Shown here: one piece after another, positions 26,798-36,261 of the stretch
Position numbering within the stretch: the stretch's first letter is position 1
Layout of the letters: every line of letters starts with the position of its first letter
Source: Pseudomonadota bacterium
GTDB lineage: Bacteria > Pseudomonadota > Gammaproteobacteria > Xanthomonadales > Xanthomonadaceae
Assembly: GCA_018242425.1 (NCBI GenBank)
Contig: JAFEBX010000003.1
Location: 434,001-498,000, forward strand
Direction of reading: 5' to 3'
DNA length: 64,000 nt
Notes under the pieces: model-generated
Database searches by the model: none
What the model was told of the DNA's origin: nothing
The model's input: the letters and a program-made list of their open reading frames with translations, nothing else
Position numbers and translations under genes: made by a program

Positions 26798-27064
26798 ATG
26801 ATCGACCTCAGCCAACTCGACGACCTCGCCCGCCGCCTCAGCAACCTCGTGCCGCAGAGCCTGCGCGACAGCCGCGAGGAACTGCAGCAGAACTTCAAGT
26901 CGGTGCTGCAGGCCGGCCTCGGCCGTCTCGATCTGGTGACCCGCGAGGAATTCGATGTCCAGCGCGCGGTCCTGCTGCGCACCCGCGAGAAACTCGAAAC
27001 GCTGGAGCGCCAGGTCGCCGAGCTGGAGGCCGCCCGCAGCGGCGCCAGCGGCACCCAGCACTAA
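26798..27064 (+). CDS. ubiK: UbiK-type accessory factor for ubiquinone synthesis (BMFP domain)
   Basis: 88 aa YqiC/BMFP-family protein. N-terminal amphipathic helix (DLARRLSNLVPQSLRDSREELQ) and C-terminal coiled coil (EFDVQRAVLLRTREKLETLERQVAELEA) match UbiK, a trimer that supports the aerobic ubiquinone-synthesis complex and binds membranes. GGAG precedes the ATG. It lies between P-II and comM, an order frequent in Xanthomonadaceae, and comM follows after 17 bases. Confidence 0.88.
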   Translation: MIDLSQLDDLARRLSNLVPQSLRDSREELQQNFKSVLQAGLGRLDLVTREEFDVQRAVLLRTREKLETLERQVAELEAARSGASGTQH

Positions 27065-27081
27065 GCCCGCGGAGTACCGTC

Positions 27082-28599
27082 ATGCAACTCGCGCTTGCGC
27101 ACAGCCGTGCGCGGGTCGGCGTGTCCGCGCCCGCCGTCACCGTGGAAGTGCATCTCGCCGGCGGACTTCCGCGCATGTCGGTGGTGGGTTTGCCGGAAGC
27201 CGCCGTCCGCGAAGCAAAGGATCGCGTGCGTGCGGCGATTTCCTGCGCCCAGATGGAATTCCCGTCGCGCTCGATCACGGTGAACCTCGCGCCCGCCGAC
27301 TTGCCCAAGCACGGCGGCCGTTTCGACCTGCCGATCGCGCTCGGCATCCTTGCCGCTGCCGGCGAGATTCCGCAGGAAGCATTGAACGCAGTCGAATGCA
27401 TCGCCGAACTCGGACTCACCGGCGAATTGCGTCCGGTTGATGGCGTGCTGCCGGCGGCGCTGGCCGCGCAGGCACAGGGAAGACGACTGATCGTCGCGCC
27501 GGGCAATGCCGCCGAAGCCGCGCTCGCCCGCGATGCCGACATCCAGGTCGCGCGCACCTTGTCGGAAGTCTGCGCGATGCTGCGGGGAGACCAGTCGCTG
27601 CCGCGCGCGTGCGCCGATGCCGACACCGCGATCATCCATCCTGATCTCGCCGATGTGCGCGGCCAGCAGCATGCGCGGCGCGCGCTCGAGATCGCGGCGG
27701 CGGGTGGTCATCATCTGCTGCTCACCGGATCCCCGGGTTGCGGCAAGAGCCTGCTCGCCGCGCGCCTGCCCGGCATCCTGCCCGAAGCCAGCGAACAGGA
27801 AGCACTGGAATCAGCGGCCCTCGCATCCATCAGCGGTCGCGGCTTCTTCGATGCCTCGCGCTGGCGCCAGCGCCCATACCGTTCACCGCATCATTCCTCG
27901 AGCGCGGCTGCGTTGATCGGTGGTGGCGGCACCGACGTGCGTCCCGGCGAAATCTCGCTTGCGCACAACGGCGTGCTGTTCCTCGACGAATTCACCGAAT
28001 GGGACCGCCGGACCCTGGAGATGTTGCGCGAACCACTGGAAACCGGCGTCATCCACATCGCACGCGCCGCGCGGCGCACCGAATTCCCCGCGCGCTTCCA
28101 GCTGGTGGCAGCGATGAATCCCTGCCCCTGCGGTTGGGCGGGAGACATCAGCGGACGCTGCAATTGCAGCGCGGAGTCGATCCAGCGTTATCGCTCGCGC
28201 ATCTCCGGGCCGATCCTCGACCGCATCGACCTGCACGTCCACGTCCAGCGCCTGCCGCCCGTGGAATTGCGTCCCGATGCGCCGGCCGGCGAATCCAGCG
28301 CAGGCGTGCGCGAACGCGTCCTCGTCGCCCGCGAACGCCAATTGCATCGTGCCGGCACCATCAACAGCCGCCTGCAACCCCGCGAGGTGATGCGCGATTG
28401 CCGGCTCGCTGCGGGCGACCAGCTCCTGCTTGAGACCGCGGTCGAACGCCTGCAACTGTCGGCGCGCGCGATGCATCGCATCCTCCGCGTCGCCCGCACG
28501 ATTGCCGATCTTGATCCCGGCCTCGACGGCAGCGCCACTATCGCCACCCCGCACCTCGCCGAGGCACTGGGCTATCGGCCGGCGACATCCTGCGCCTGA
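27082..28599 (+). CDS. comM: ComM-type AAA+ helicase (YifB family)
   Basis: 505 aa Mg-chelatase-like AAA+ ATPase; Vibrio ComM is a hexameric branch-migration helicase in natural transformation. An N-terminal Lon-protease-like fold (1-165) carries GLPEAAVREAKDRVRAAI. Walker A is GSPGCGKS (216-223) and Walker B LFLDEF. A Cys cluster (NPCPCGWAGDISGRCNC) and a C-terminal Mg_chelatase domain follow, with arginine finger region SGPILDRIDLHV. GGAG precedes the ATG. Its presence suggests competence or recombination capacity but does not prove it; the gene is widely conserved. Confidence 0.94.
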   Translation: MQLALAHSRARVGVSAPAVTVEVHLAGGLPRMSVVGLPEAAVREAKDRVRAAISCAQMEFPSRSITVNLAPADLPKHGGRFDLPIALGILAAAGEIPQEALNAVECIAELGLTGELRPVDGVLPAALAAQAQGRRLIVAPGNAAEAALARDADIQVARTLSEVCAMLRGDQSLPRACADADTAIIHPDLADVRGQQHARRALEIAAAGGHHLLLTGSPGCGKSLLAARLPGILPEASEQEALESAALASISGRGFFDASRWRQRPYRSPHHSSSAAALIGGGGTDVRPGEISLAHNGVLFLDEFTEWDRRTLEMLREPLETGVIHIARAARRTEFPARFQLVAAMNPCPCGWAGDISGRCNCSAESIQRYRSRISGPILDRIDLHVHVQRLPPVELRPDAPAGESSAGVRERVLVARERQLHRAGTINSRLQPREVMRDCRLAAGDQLLLETAVERLQLSARAMHRILRVARTIADLDPGLDGSATIATPHLAEALGYRPATSCA

Positions 28600-28650
28600 C
28601 TGTCCGCGCCATGCAATGCGGTATTGCTAGCATGGTTGCATCCCCCGCCG

Positions 28651-30408
28651 ATGGATGCGCGCTTGGAGCAGCTGCACCACATCGACTACCGCCTGCTCGG
28701 CTACGCCGTCCTGGTCCTGGCCGGCATCGCTTCGTCATTGCTGGCGCGTCGCTTCGGCGCGCCATTGCTGTTGGTCTTCCTCGTCCTCGGCCTGCTGCTC
28801 GGCGTCGACGGTCCCGGCGGCATCCGCTATGACGATGCCAGCTTCACCTACCAGATCGGCGCGCTCGCGCTATGCCTCATCCTGTTCGACGGCGGCCTGC
28901 AGACGCGCGCATCGCAGGTGCGTGGCGCGATCCGCCCGGCCCTGGTGCTCGCGACCGTCGGCGTGCTGGTCACGGCATCGCTGACCGCGGCCGCCGCGCA
29001 CGTCCTTCTCGAACTGCCGCTACTCCAATCGTTGCTGCTCGGCACCGTGCTCGCCTCGACCGATGCCGCCGCGGTGTTCTTCCTGATCCGTGCGCGCGGC
29101 CTGCATCTGGAGCGCCGCACCGCCAGCACGCTGGAAATCGAATCGGGCGCGAACGATCCGATGGCGGTATTCCTGACCGTCGCGCTCAGTGGCTGGATCG
29201 CCGGCAGCGGACACAGCAGCGTCGCGGCGATCATCCTGCAGGTGATATGGGCAATGGGCTGTGGCGCGGTGATGGGCTACGGCGGCGGCCGCCTGATCGT
29301 CGCAGCGCTCAATCGCTACGACTTCCCATCCGGCCTCCATCCTTGGCTGGCGATGGCCGGCGTGGTGACCCTGTTCGCGCTCACCAACCTGGTCGGGGGC
29401 AGTGGCTATCTCGCGGTGTATGCCGCCGGCGTGATCGTCGCCAACCGCCCGGTGCGCGCACGCAATGAAGTCGCTTCGGTGCAGGATGCCGCGACCTGGT
29501 TCGCGCAACTGGTGATGTTCCTGCTGCTCGGCCTGCTCGCCACGCCGCACGCGTTGTTGAACGTGATGTGGCCGGCGCTGGGCGTCGCCGCCTTCCTGAT
29601 GTTCATCGCGCGGCCTGCCGCTACCCTGCTGTGCCTGCTGCCGTTCCGCTACCGCTGGGGTGAAATCGGCTTCATCTCCTGGGTCGGGTTGCGTGGCGCG
29701 GTCAGCATCTTCCTGGCGTCGATCCCGCTGTTGGCGCAATTGCCGAATGCCTGGTTGTATTTCAACGTCGCCTTCGTCGTCGTGCTGGCGTCGCTGGTGA
29801 TCCAGGGCTGGACGCTGGAACGCGCCGCGCGTGCCTTCGGAGTCGCGGTGCCGCGCAACGATCCCGACACCCGCCGCGTCCATCTCGACCTACCCGGCCA
29901 ACTCGATTACGAACTGCTCGGCTATCGCGTCGCGACCGGCGCGCGCGCGCTCGATACCGCAAGCTGGCCACTCGACGTGCGCGTGGCGATGGTGGTGCGC
30001 GAAGGCCGCATCCTCCAGGGTGACGAGATCGATGGCCTGCGCCCGGGCGATTACGCCTACATGCTCGCGCCAACCACCTCCGCGCGCCGACTCGACTGGT
30101 ATTTCGCCGGACGCGGCAACGAACCCGGGGCTGCGGCGCAACCCGGTTTCGGCGAATTCCAGTTCGGTGGTGATGCCCCGCTGGGCGAGATCGCCGAATT
30201 CTACGGCCTGCATCTGCCCAAGCGTTTCGCCCGGCACACCGCGGCACACCTGTTCGACGAACGCTTCGACGAACACCCGCAACCCGGCGACCAGCTCTCG
30301 ATCGGCAACGCCATCCTCACCGTGCATCGCCTGCACGACGATCGCGTCGCGCAGGTGGGGTTGCGACTGATTCCATTGAGCGAGCGACTGTTGCGGGGCT
30401 CGCCATAG
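28651..30408 (+). CDS. nhaP2: NhaP2/CvrA-type K+/H+ antiporter
   Basis: CPA1 monovalent cation/proton antiporter of 585 aa (E. coli CvrA is about 578). About 12 membrane helices span residues 15-395. They include the ion-site segment TASTLEIESGANDPMAVFL (ND pair) and GEIGFISWVGLRGAVSIFLA. Cytoplasmic C-terminus: TrkA_C-like (RCK) domain about 405-485 and a CorC/HlyC-like domain to the end. It should exchange cytoplasmic K+ (or Na+) for protons and help osmotic and pH adaptation. ATG 28651 is preferred to a TTG at 28624; TAGCAT at 28628-28633 is a -10 candidate. No ribosome site is seen. Confidence 0.9.
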   Translation: MDARLEQLHHIDYRLLGYAVLVLAGIASSLLARRFGAPLLLVFLVLGLLLGVDGPGGIRYDDASFTYQIGALALCLILFDGGLQTRASQVRGAIRPALVLATVGVLVTASLTAAAAHVLLELPLLQSLLLGTVLASTDAAAVFFLIRARGLHLERRTASTLEIESGANDPMAVFLTVALSGWIAGSGHSSVAAIILQVIWAMGCGAVMGYGGGRLIVAALNRYDFPSGLHPWLAMAGVVTLFALTNLVGGSGYLAVYAAGVIVANRPVRARNEVASVQDAATWFAQLVMFLLLGLLATPHALLNVMWPALGVAAFLMFIARPAATLLCLLPFRYRWGEIGFISWVGLRGAVSIFLASIPLLAQLPNAWLYFNVAFVVVLASLVIQGWTLERAARAFGVAVPRNDPDTRRVHLDLPGQLDYELLGYRVATGARALDTASWPLDVRVAMVVREGRILQGDEIDGLRPGDYAYMLAPTTSARRLDWYFAGRGNEPGAAAQPGFGEFQFGGDAPLGEIAEFYGLHLPKRFARHTAAHLFDERFDEHPQPGDQLSIGNAILTVHRLHDDRVAQVGLRLIPLSERLLRGSP

Positions 30409-30429
30409 CCGGAAGCGGTCCGGCCTGAT

Positions 30430-31311
30430 TCAGGCCTGCAACTGTCCCGTCGGCAATGCAGGCGGCTGGTCGGCGGCATCACCCAGCATCGATCGCCATG
30501 CGCTGCTGAGAGCGCCCGCCATCACCGGCATCAGCACCGTCATCATCACCAGTTGCGACACCACCATCTGTCCGATTTCACCCGCTACCAGCCTGACGAT
30601 CGCGCCAATGATCGCGATCAGGATGGTCAGGCCGACCAGGGTGATGAACAGCACGACAGCAAATACCAGCACCGCCGGCAGGTTGCGCAGGCCGGCGCGC
30701 CAGCTGCGTTGCAACGCCTCGATGCCGCTGTTGCCGCCCAGCATCACGCCGGGAATCGCGACGAACGTCATCAGCAGCAACACGAAAGCCAGCACCACGA
30801 CGCACAGCAGCCACAACAGCATGCGCCCCATGGGCAATGTTGCGATCAATGCCGGGTCCGGTTGCGCGCCCGGTCCGGCGTTCTGCATCTTCTCCATCAC
30901 GCTGGCAATGACCTGCATGTTGTCGACCCCGACCAGCACGACCAGCAACATCGCCATCACCAGGCCCAGCACGATTTGCGGCAACAGCGTGACCAGCAAG
31001 GCGCCAACCTTGCCCTGCCGCAGCGGTTCGCCGAAGGCAGCCGGTCCGACATCGCGACCCTGCGCGACTTCACCGGCGGCCCACACCATGCCGCCGGTGA
31101 GGATCGGTGCGGCGATGATCTGCAATGCCTGCACGGCGAATCCGACCTGCGGCACCAGGATGGCCATGCCGATGACGACCGCCGCGAACACGCCATACAG
31201 CACGCCCATCACGCCGAATCCGCCCGGCGACGCCTTCAGCAATGCGAAGCCATCGATCAGCCATTGCGCGCCGGCGGAAGCCGGCGCCTTGCGGGGTTCG
31301 TCCATCGTCAT
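30430..31311 (-). CDS. BPSS1780-family membrane protein
   Basis: 293 aa, six predicted membrane helices with Met/Leu-rich segments; N-terminal APASAGAQWLIDGFALLKASPGGF is the family signature (a 'GW.W...gw.lf' type start). Family function is unknown. The central loop (about 135-160) contains an Asn/Gln/Pro-rich stretch. The ATG overlaps the stop of the upstream amidotransferase (ATGA at 31308-31311), so both are translated from one message. The C-terminus is short and hydrophilic. Confidence 0.82.
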   Translation of the reverse strand: MTMDEPRKAPASAGAQWLIDGFALLKASPGGFGVMGVLYGVFAAVVIGMAILVPQVGFAVQALQIIAAPILTGGMVWAAGEVAQGRDVGPAAFGEPLRQGKVGALLVTLLPQIVLGLVMAMLLVVLVGVDNMQVIASVMEKMQNAGPGAQPDPALIATLPMGRMLLWLLCVVVLAFVLLLMTFVAIPGVMLGGNSGIEALQRSWRAGLRNLPAVLVFAVVLFITLVGLTILIAIIGAIVRLVAGEIGQMVVSQLVMMTVLMPVMAGALSSAWRSMLGDAADQPPALPTGQLQA

Positions 31312-32045
31312 CTGTTTCCGTGATTGCGTGCGTGCCGGATGGCATGCTGGATAAATCGGCGGAGCACCTTGCGGGCCACCGGCGCGGCGCCGATGTTACG
31401 CGACATCGCGTCGGGATCATGTCCTTCCGCACGCAGCGTGTCCGCCCGGGCGCGCACGTAGCCGTGCATGCGCGCGGCGCTGAATTCGGGATGGAACTGC
31501 AGGCCCCAGGTCGCGCGACCCCAGCGGAAGGCCTGGCAGGGGTCGAGGTCCGAGGTCGCCAGCAGCACGCCGCCTTCCGGCATCCGCAGCGCGCTCTGGC
31601 GATGGGTGACCTGGGCGCGGAACGTGGGCGGCAACCTTGCGAACAGTGGGTCTTCGGTCGCAGCGGTTTCCAGCCGCACGTCGACCGTGCCCATCTCGCG
31701 GCCGCGCGGGTTGTCGCCCGCTTCACCGCCCAGCGCATGCGCCAGCAACTGGTGGCCGTAGCAGATGCCCAGGATCGGCATGTCGGCATGGGCGGCCTCG
31801 CGCAGCCATTCGGCGCTGCGTTCGCTCCAGTCGCGACGCTCGGTGACCATCGCCGGCGATCCCGAGACCAGCACGCCGGCGTAATCGCGATGGGTCGGCA
31901 GGGCCTCACCCGCTTCGACATCGACCACTTCGGCCTGGTCGTGGCCCAGCCCCGCGGCGACGCGAATCCAGTGGGCGAATCCACCGTGGCGGCGCTGGCT
32001 GGCCACCGGCTGTCCGGTCTGGAGAATGAGGAAGCGAGGCGGCAT
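31308..32045 (-). CDS. Class I glutamine amidotransferase (GMP-synthase-like)
   Basis: 245 aa stand-alone GATase1 domain. The catalytic triad is intact: nucleophile Cys95 (LGICYGHQL) and His185/Glu187 (LQFHPEFS). The oxyanion region [10 protein letters not shown] is also present. There is no ATP-pyrophosphatase partner domain, so it is not GuaA; such proteins may deglutamylate or supply ammonia to unknown partners, and some hydrolyse gamma-glutamyl amines. The neighbouring speA/speE are far enough away that a link to polyamines is not implied. ATG at 32045 chosen for the N-terminal strand [10 protein letters not shown]. Divergent from glyQ. Confidence 0.83.
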   Translation of the reverse strand: MPPRFLILQTGQPVASQRRHGGFAHWIRVAAGLGHDQAEVVDVEAGEALPTHRDYAGVLVSGSPAMVTERRDWSERSAEWLREAAHADMPILGICYGHQLLAHALGGEAGDNPRGREMGTVDVRLETAATEDPLFARLPPTFRAQVTHRQSALRMPEGGVLLATSDLDPCQAFRWGRATWGLQFHPEFSAARMHGYVRARADTLRAEGHDPDAMSRNIGAAPVARKVLRRFIQHAIRHARNHGNR

Positions 32046-32076
32046 CGATGCGTCATTGGGTGGCGGGCACGCCATC

Positions 32077-32082
32077 TATACT
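32077..32082 (+). promoter_or_regulatory. -10 element of the glyQ-glyS operon
   Basis: TATACT stands 28 bases before the glyQ ATG (32111). A weak TTGGGT is 15 bases further up. An in-frame ATG at 32084 is too close to the hexamer to be inside a normal transcript. Confidence 0.4.
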
Positions 32083-32110
32083 AATGAAAGACTTTCCAAC
32101 GGCCGTTCAG

Positions 32111-33031
32111 ATGCCCGCCGCACGCGTTTCCATCACCTTCCAGGAACTCATCCAGCGCCTCAACGCCTACTGGGGCGAACAGGGCTGCGTGCTGATCCAG
32201 CCGCTCGACCTGGAAGTCGGCGCCGGCACCTTCCACCCCGCCACCTTCCTGCGCGCGCTGGGCCCGGAGCCATGGAACGCCGCCTACGTGCAGCCCTGCC
32301 GCCGCCCCACCGACGGCCGCTATGGCGAGAATCCCAACCGCCTGCAGCGTTACTACCAGTACCAGGTGGTGATGAAGCCGTCCCCCGACAACATCGTCGA
32401 GCTGTATTTCGAATCGTTGAAGGCGCTCGGCGTCGATCCGCTGGTGCATGACCTGCGCCTGGTCGAGGACAACTGGGAATCGCCAACGCTCGGCGCCTGG
32501 GGCCTCGGCTGGGAAGTGTGGTTGAACGGCATGGAGGTCACCCAGTTCACCTGGTTCCAGCAGGCCGGCGGCATCGAATGCAGGCCGGTGCTGGGCGAGA
32601 TCACCTACGGCCTCGAACGCCTGTGCATGTACCTGCAGAACGTCGACAACGTGTTCGATCTCGTGTGGACCTACGGCCCGGATGGCGACGCGGTGACCTA
32701 TCGCGACGTCTACCACCAGAATGAAGTCGAGCAGAGCACCTACAACTTCGAATACGCCGACGTCACCGAACTGTTCCATCGCTTCGATGCCTGCGAAGCC
32801 GAGGCGATGAAGCTGGTTGAAGTCGGCCTGCCATTGCCAGCCTACGAACAGGTGATGAAGGCATCGCACAGCTTCAACCTGCTCGATGCCCGCCGCGCCA
32901 TCAGCGTGACCGAACGCCAGCGCTACATCCTGCGCGTGCGCAAGCTGGCACAGGCTGTCGCCGAAGCCTACTTCGCCCAGCGCGAGAAGCTCGGCTTCCC
33001 CGGGCTCAAGCACAGGAAGGAAGTCGCATGA
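32111..33031 (+). CDS. glyQ: Glycyl-tRNA synthetase alpha subunit
   Basis: Catalytic alpha subunit of the heterotetrameric alpha2beta2 bacterial GlyRS, 306 aa. [39 protein letters not shown], then [18 protein letters not shown] (class II motif 2) and [14 protein letters not shown] (motif 3), are essentially identical to xanthomonad GlyQ. The ATG at 32111 gives the expected short N-terminus; a start at 32084 would add nine residues. It overlaps the GST gene by ATGA; glyS follows the GST, so the two subunit genes are in one operon. Confidence 0.95.
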   Translation: MPAARVSITFQELIQRLNAYWGEQGCVLIQPLDLEVGAGTFHPATFLRALGPEPWNAAYVQPCRRPTDGRYGENPNRLQRYYQYQVVMKPSPDNIVELYFESLKALGVDPLVHDLRLVEDNWESPTLGAWGLGWEVWLNGMEVTQFTWFQQAGGIECRPVLGEITYGLERLCMYLQNVDNVFDLVWTYGPDGDAVTYRDVYHQNEVEQSTYNFEYADVTELFHRFDACEAEAMKLVEVGLPLPAYEQVMKASHSFNLLDARRAISVTERQRYILRVRKLAQAVAEAYFAQREKLGFPGLKHRKEVA

Positions 33032-33663
33032 TCCTGATCGGAATGTTCGACTCGCCGTTCGTGCGGCGCGTCGCCATCAGCCTGTCGCTGCTCGGCATGA
33101 CGTTCGAGCACCGCAACTGGTCGGTGGGCAAGGACGCGGACAAGATCCGCGAATTCCATCCGCAGGGCCGCGTGCCGGTGCTCGTCCTCGACGACGGCGA
33201 AGCACTGACCGAATCGGCGCTGATCGTCGACTGGCTCGATCGCCTGCCCGGCCACGAGCACAAGTTGCTGCCGGCTACCGATCCGCAACGCCGCGACGCG
33301 CTGAAGATCACCGCGCTGGCGGTCGGTGCGCTCGACAAGGGCATCCTGCTGGTCTACGAACGCCTGTTCCGTCCGGTCGAGATGCACCATGGCCCATGGC
33401 TGCAGCGTTGCCGCGCCCAGAGCGAATCCGCGCTGGCGGAACTCGATCGCATCTGCCGCGAACGCGCCGGTCGCGAGTGGCTGGTCGGCGATTCCATTTC
33501 GCAGGCCGACATCATGCTTGCCTGCGCCACGACGTACCTGCGCGATGCCGTGCCGTTCGATCTCGCGAAGTTCCCGGCATTGCAGGCGCGCGTCGACGGC
33601 TACGAAGCGCTCGCGACTTTCAAGCAGTTCTACGCCCCATTCGACGCGCCCAAGACAAACTGA
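33028..33663 (+). CDS. Glutathione S-transferase family protein
   Basis: 211 aa with a thioredoxin-fold N-terminal domain (1-75; [16 protein letters not shown] holds the Ser/Arg site used by several bacterial GSTs, and [10 protein letters not shown] is the glutathione gamma-Glu loop) and an all-helical C-terminal domain ([13 protein letters not shown]). Probable glutathione conjugation, peroxide or dehalogenation chemistry; substrate unknown. It lies between glyQ and glyS with an ATGA overlap upstream and a 23-base gap downstream, so it is transcribed with the synthetase. Confidence 0.88.
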   Translation: MILIGMFDSPFVRRVAISLSLLGMTFEHRNWSVGKDADKIREFHPQGRVPVLVLDDGEALTESALIVDWLDRLPGHEHKLLPATDPQRRDALKITALAVGALDKGILLVYERLFRPVEMHHGPWLQRCRAQSESALAELDRICRERAGREWLVGDSISQADIMLACATTYLRDAVPFDLAKFPALQARVDGYEALATFKQFYAPFDAPKTN

Positions 33664-33686
33664 GCGCAGGAAACAAGGTCCGCACC

Positions 33687-35753
33687 ATGAGTCAACAGCT
33701 TCCGCTCCTGATCGAACTCGGCACCGACGAGCTGCCGGTCAAGGCGCTCCCGGGTCTCGCCCGGGCCTTCTTCGACGGCGTCGTTTCCGGACTGGAATCG
33801 CGCGGGATCGCCTTCGATCGCGGCGATGCCAAACCGCTGTACACGCCGCGTCGCCTCGCGGTGCTGTTGCCGGCTGTCGCCGATGAACAACCCGAGCAGG
33901 CCAGCGAAGTGCTGGGGCCGTATCTCAACATCGCGCTCGACGCCAATGGAAATCCGACCAAGGCCCTGGAAGGGTTCGCGGCCAAGGCCGGCATCGATTG
34001 GACCCAGCTCGAACGCACCACGGACAACAAGGGCGAACGCTTCGTCCATCGTTCGCGCCGCGCCGGTGCGCGTACCGCCGACCTGCTGCCGGACATCGTG
34101 CGTGAAGCGATCGCGGCGATGCCGATCCCCAAGCCGATGCGCTGGGGCGACCACGACTACGCCTTCGCGCGCCCGGTGCACTGGCTGGTGCTGCTGTTCG
34201 GTGGCGACGTGATCGGTTGCGAACTGATGGGCACGAAATCGGGCCGCATGTCGCGCGGCCATCGCTTCATGCACGACAAGCCGGTGTGGATCAATGCACC
34301 GATGGATTACGTCGCCGCGCTCCGCGATGCCCACGTGCTGGTCGACGCCGACGAACGCCGCGAACGCATCCGCAGCGAAGCGCAGCAGGCGGCCAAGACC
34401 GTCAACGGCCATGCGCGCATCTCGGATGACCTGCTGGAGGAAGTGAACGGACTGGTGGAATGGCCGGTCGCAGTCGCCTGCAAGTTCGAGCGCGAATTCC
34501 TCGCCGTGCCGCATGAAGCATTGATCTCCACCATGGAGACCAATCAGAAATTCTTCGCGGTGCTGGATGGCGCGCAACAGTTGAGCGAGCACTTCATCGG
34601 CATCGCCAACATCGATTCGAAGGATGCGTCGGAAGTGCGCAAGGGCTACGAGCGCGTGATCCGCCCGCGCTTCGCCGACGCCAAGTTCTTCTTCGACGAA
34701 GACCTGAAGCAGGGCCTGGTCGCGATGGGCGATGGCCTGAAGACCGTGACCTACCAGGCCAAGCTTGGCAGTGTCGCCGACAAGGTGCAGCGCGTCGCCA
34801 CGCTCGCGGAAACGATCGCCAAACAGGTCGGCGCCGACCCGGCGCAGGCGCGTCGTACCGCCGAACTGTCGAAGAACGACCTGCAATCGCGCATGGTCAA
34901 CGAGTTCCCGGAGCTGCAGGGCATCGCCGGTCGCCATTACGCGACCGCAGCAGGCGAGCCCGGTGAAATCGCGCTGGCGATCGACGAAGCCTGGCAGCCG
35001 CGCTTCGCCGGCGACGACATCGCGCTGTCGCCATTGGGCAAGGTGCTGGCGATCGCCGAACGCCTCGACACGCTGGCCGGCGGATTCGCCGCGGGATTGA
35101 AGCCGACCGGCAACAAGGATCCGTTCGCATTGCGTCGCAATGCTTTGGGTCTGGCGCGCACGATCATCGAGAGCGGGTTCGATCTCGACCTCGTCCATCT
35201 GCTCGCATCGGCGAACGCCGGCCTTGCATCGAAGAACGTGCAGGCCGATGCGGCCGACCTCTACGACTTCATCCTCGATCGCCTGAAGGGCTATTACGGC
35301 GACAAGGGCGTGCCAGCGACCCACTTCAATGCGGTGGCCGGCATGCGCCCGCATTCGCTCTACGACTTCGACCGCCGCGTCGACGCCATCGGCGAATTCG
35401 CCCAGCTGCCGGAAGCCGAGGCGCTGGCTGCCGCCAACAAGCGCATCCGCAACATCCTGCGCAAGGCCGAAGGCGAAATCCCCACGGAAATCGACCACGC
35501 CCTGCTGGAGGAGCCAGCCGAACTCGAGCTTGGCGAGGCCCTGGCCGCCACCGAAGCCGAAGTCCACGCCAGCCGCCATGACTACGTTGCCGCCCTGACC
35601 CGGCTGGCCAGCCTGCGCCCGCATGTCGACCGCTTCTTCGACCAGGTGATGGTCAACGCCGATGACCTGGCCATCCGCCGCAACCGGTTGGCCCTGCTCG
35701 GCCGGCTCGATCGCCTGCTGGGCGGAATCGTCCAGCTGGAGGCGCTGGCCTGA
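33687..35753 (+). CDS. glyS: Glycyl-tRNA synthetase beta subunit
   Basis: Beta subunit needed for tRNA binding and full activity of bacterial alpha2beta2 GlyRS. 688 aa, normal length. It starts [11 protein letters not shown], with PTPRRLA-like YTPRRLAVL, the HD-domain-like central region ([15 protein letters not shown] and GLARTIIES), and a C-terminal DALR-like anticodon-binding domain ([21 protein letters not shown]). AAGG lies 9-12 bases before the ATG. The protein is intact. Transcription probably continues from glyQ. Confidence 0.95.
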   Translation: MSQQLPLLIELGTDELPVKALPGLARAFFDGVVSGLESRGIAFDRGDAKPLYTPRRLAVLLPAVADEQPEQASEVLGPYLNIALDANGNPTKALEGFAAKAGIDWTQLERTTDNKGERFVHRSRRAGARTADLLPDIVREAIAAMPIPKPMRWGDHDYAFARPVHWLVLLFGGDVIGCELMGTKSGRMSRGHRFMHDKPVWINAPMDYVAALRDAHVLVDADERRERIRSEAQQAAKTVNGHARISDDLLEEVNGLVEWPVAVACKFEREFLAVPHEALISTMETNQKFFAVLDGAQQLSEHFIGIANIDSKDASEVRKGYERVIRPRFADAKFFFDEDLKQGLVAMGDGLKTVTYQAKLGSVADKVQRVATLAETIAKQVGADPAQARRTAELSKNDLQSRMVNEFPELQGIAGRHYATAAGEPGEIALAIDEAWQPRFAGDDIALSPLGKVLAIAERLDTLAGGFAAGLKPTGNKDPFALRRNALGLARTIIESGFDLDLVHLLASANAGLASKNVQADAADLYDFILDRLKGYYGDKGVPATHFNAVAGMRPHSLYDFDRRVDAIGEFAQLPEAEALAAANKRIRNILRKAEGEIPTEIDHALLEEPAELELGEALAATEAEVHASRHDYVAALTRLASLRPHVDRFFDQVMVNADDLAIRRNRLALLGRLDRLLGGIVQLEALA

Positions 35754-35760
35754 CAATTTC

Positions 35761-35787
35761 TTGACTGCAGTCACACTATGCTACGAT
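35761..35787 (+). promoter_or_regulatory. Promoter candidate of the small secreted protein gene
   Basis: TTGACT (35761-35766) and TACGAT (35782-35787) are separated by 15 bases, a little shorter than optimal. They lie directly after the glyS stop. A GGGGGAGGG ribosome site follows at 35802-35810. Confidence 0.4.
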
Positions 35788-35814
35788 CCACCCGAATATC
35801 AGGGGGAGGGTGTG

Positions 35815-36201
35815 ATGAAGCGTCGGATTCTTTTGGCTGGCATGGCCCTGGCGATCACCTCGGGGTCCGTCATGGCCGACAAGCAGCCGTATGAGCGCCT
35901 GCGTTATCGCCAGGACGATCCGTTCGTGTTCTGCAAGCAGGGGCCATCGATCGAACACAACGAAATCCAGTCGCCGAAGTGCTGGGTGCCGTTGCCGCCC
36001 TATACCGGCGCGTGGACGGTGACGTATCTGTGCCGCCCGGAAAATTATTACGGTGCCCGCAATTGGCAGCAGGCCGATTACGACTCGCTCAACCAGTACC
36101 TGTCCGTATGCCCGAAAGCGCATACCAGCGGGGACTGGAAGGCGCGGGGATCGCAGGGGGCGCCGGAGAATACCGATTCGAACGGCTACAACAGCCACTG
36201 A
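35815..36201 (+). CDS. Small secreted protein of unknown function
   Basis: 128 aa with a signal peptide (KRRILLAGMALAITSGSVMA, cleavage near residue 21). The mature part of about 107 aa is polar and rich in Tyr, Trp and Pro, with Cys residues in VFCKQGP, PKCWVP, TYLCRP and LSVCPK that could form two disulfides. I do not recognise a family. The strong ribosome site, its own promoter candidate and a terminator directly after it (36222-36248) mark it as an independent, probably well expressed unit. In-frame sequence upstream of this ATG is inside glyS and is rejected. Confidence 0.7.
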   Translation: MKRRILLAGMALAITSGSVMADKQPYERLRYRQDDPFVFCKQGPSIEHNEIQSPKCWVPLPPYTGAWTVTYLCRPENYYGARNWQQADYDSLNQYLSVCPKAHTSGDWKARGSQGAPENTDSNGYNSH

Positions 36202-36221
36202 CCAAACATCCCGACGCCAAG

Positions 36222-36248
36222 AAAAAGCCCGGCAATGCCGGGCTTTTT
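36222..36248. terminator. Bidirectional Rho-independent terminator
   Basis: Stem AAAAAGCCCGGC (36222-36233) pairs perfectly with GCCGGGCTTTTT after a three-base AAT loop, followed by a T-run on either strand. It separates the small secreted protein (+) from the convergent RND pump gene (-). It is the clearest terminator in the window. Confidence 0.9.
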
Positions 36249-36261
36249 TCATGCGGGACGA

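Noticed and set aside
33630..35774. Long minus-strand open frame opposite glyS
   Set aside because: Antisense shadow of GlyS with no recognisable fold; would also run into the downstream promoter.
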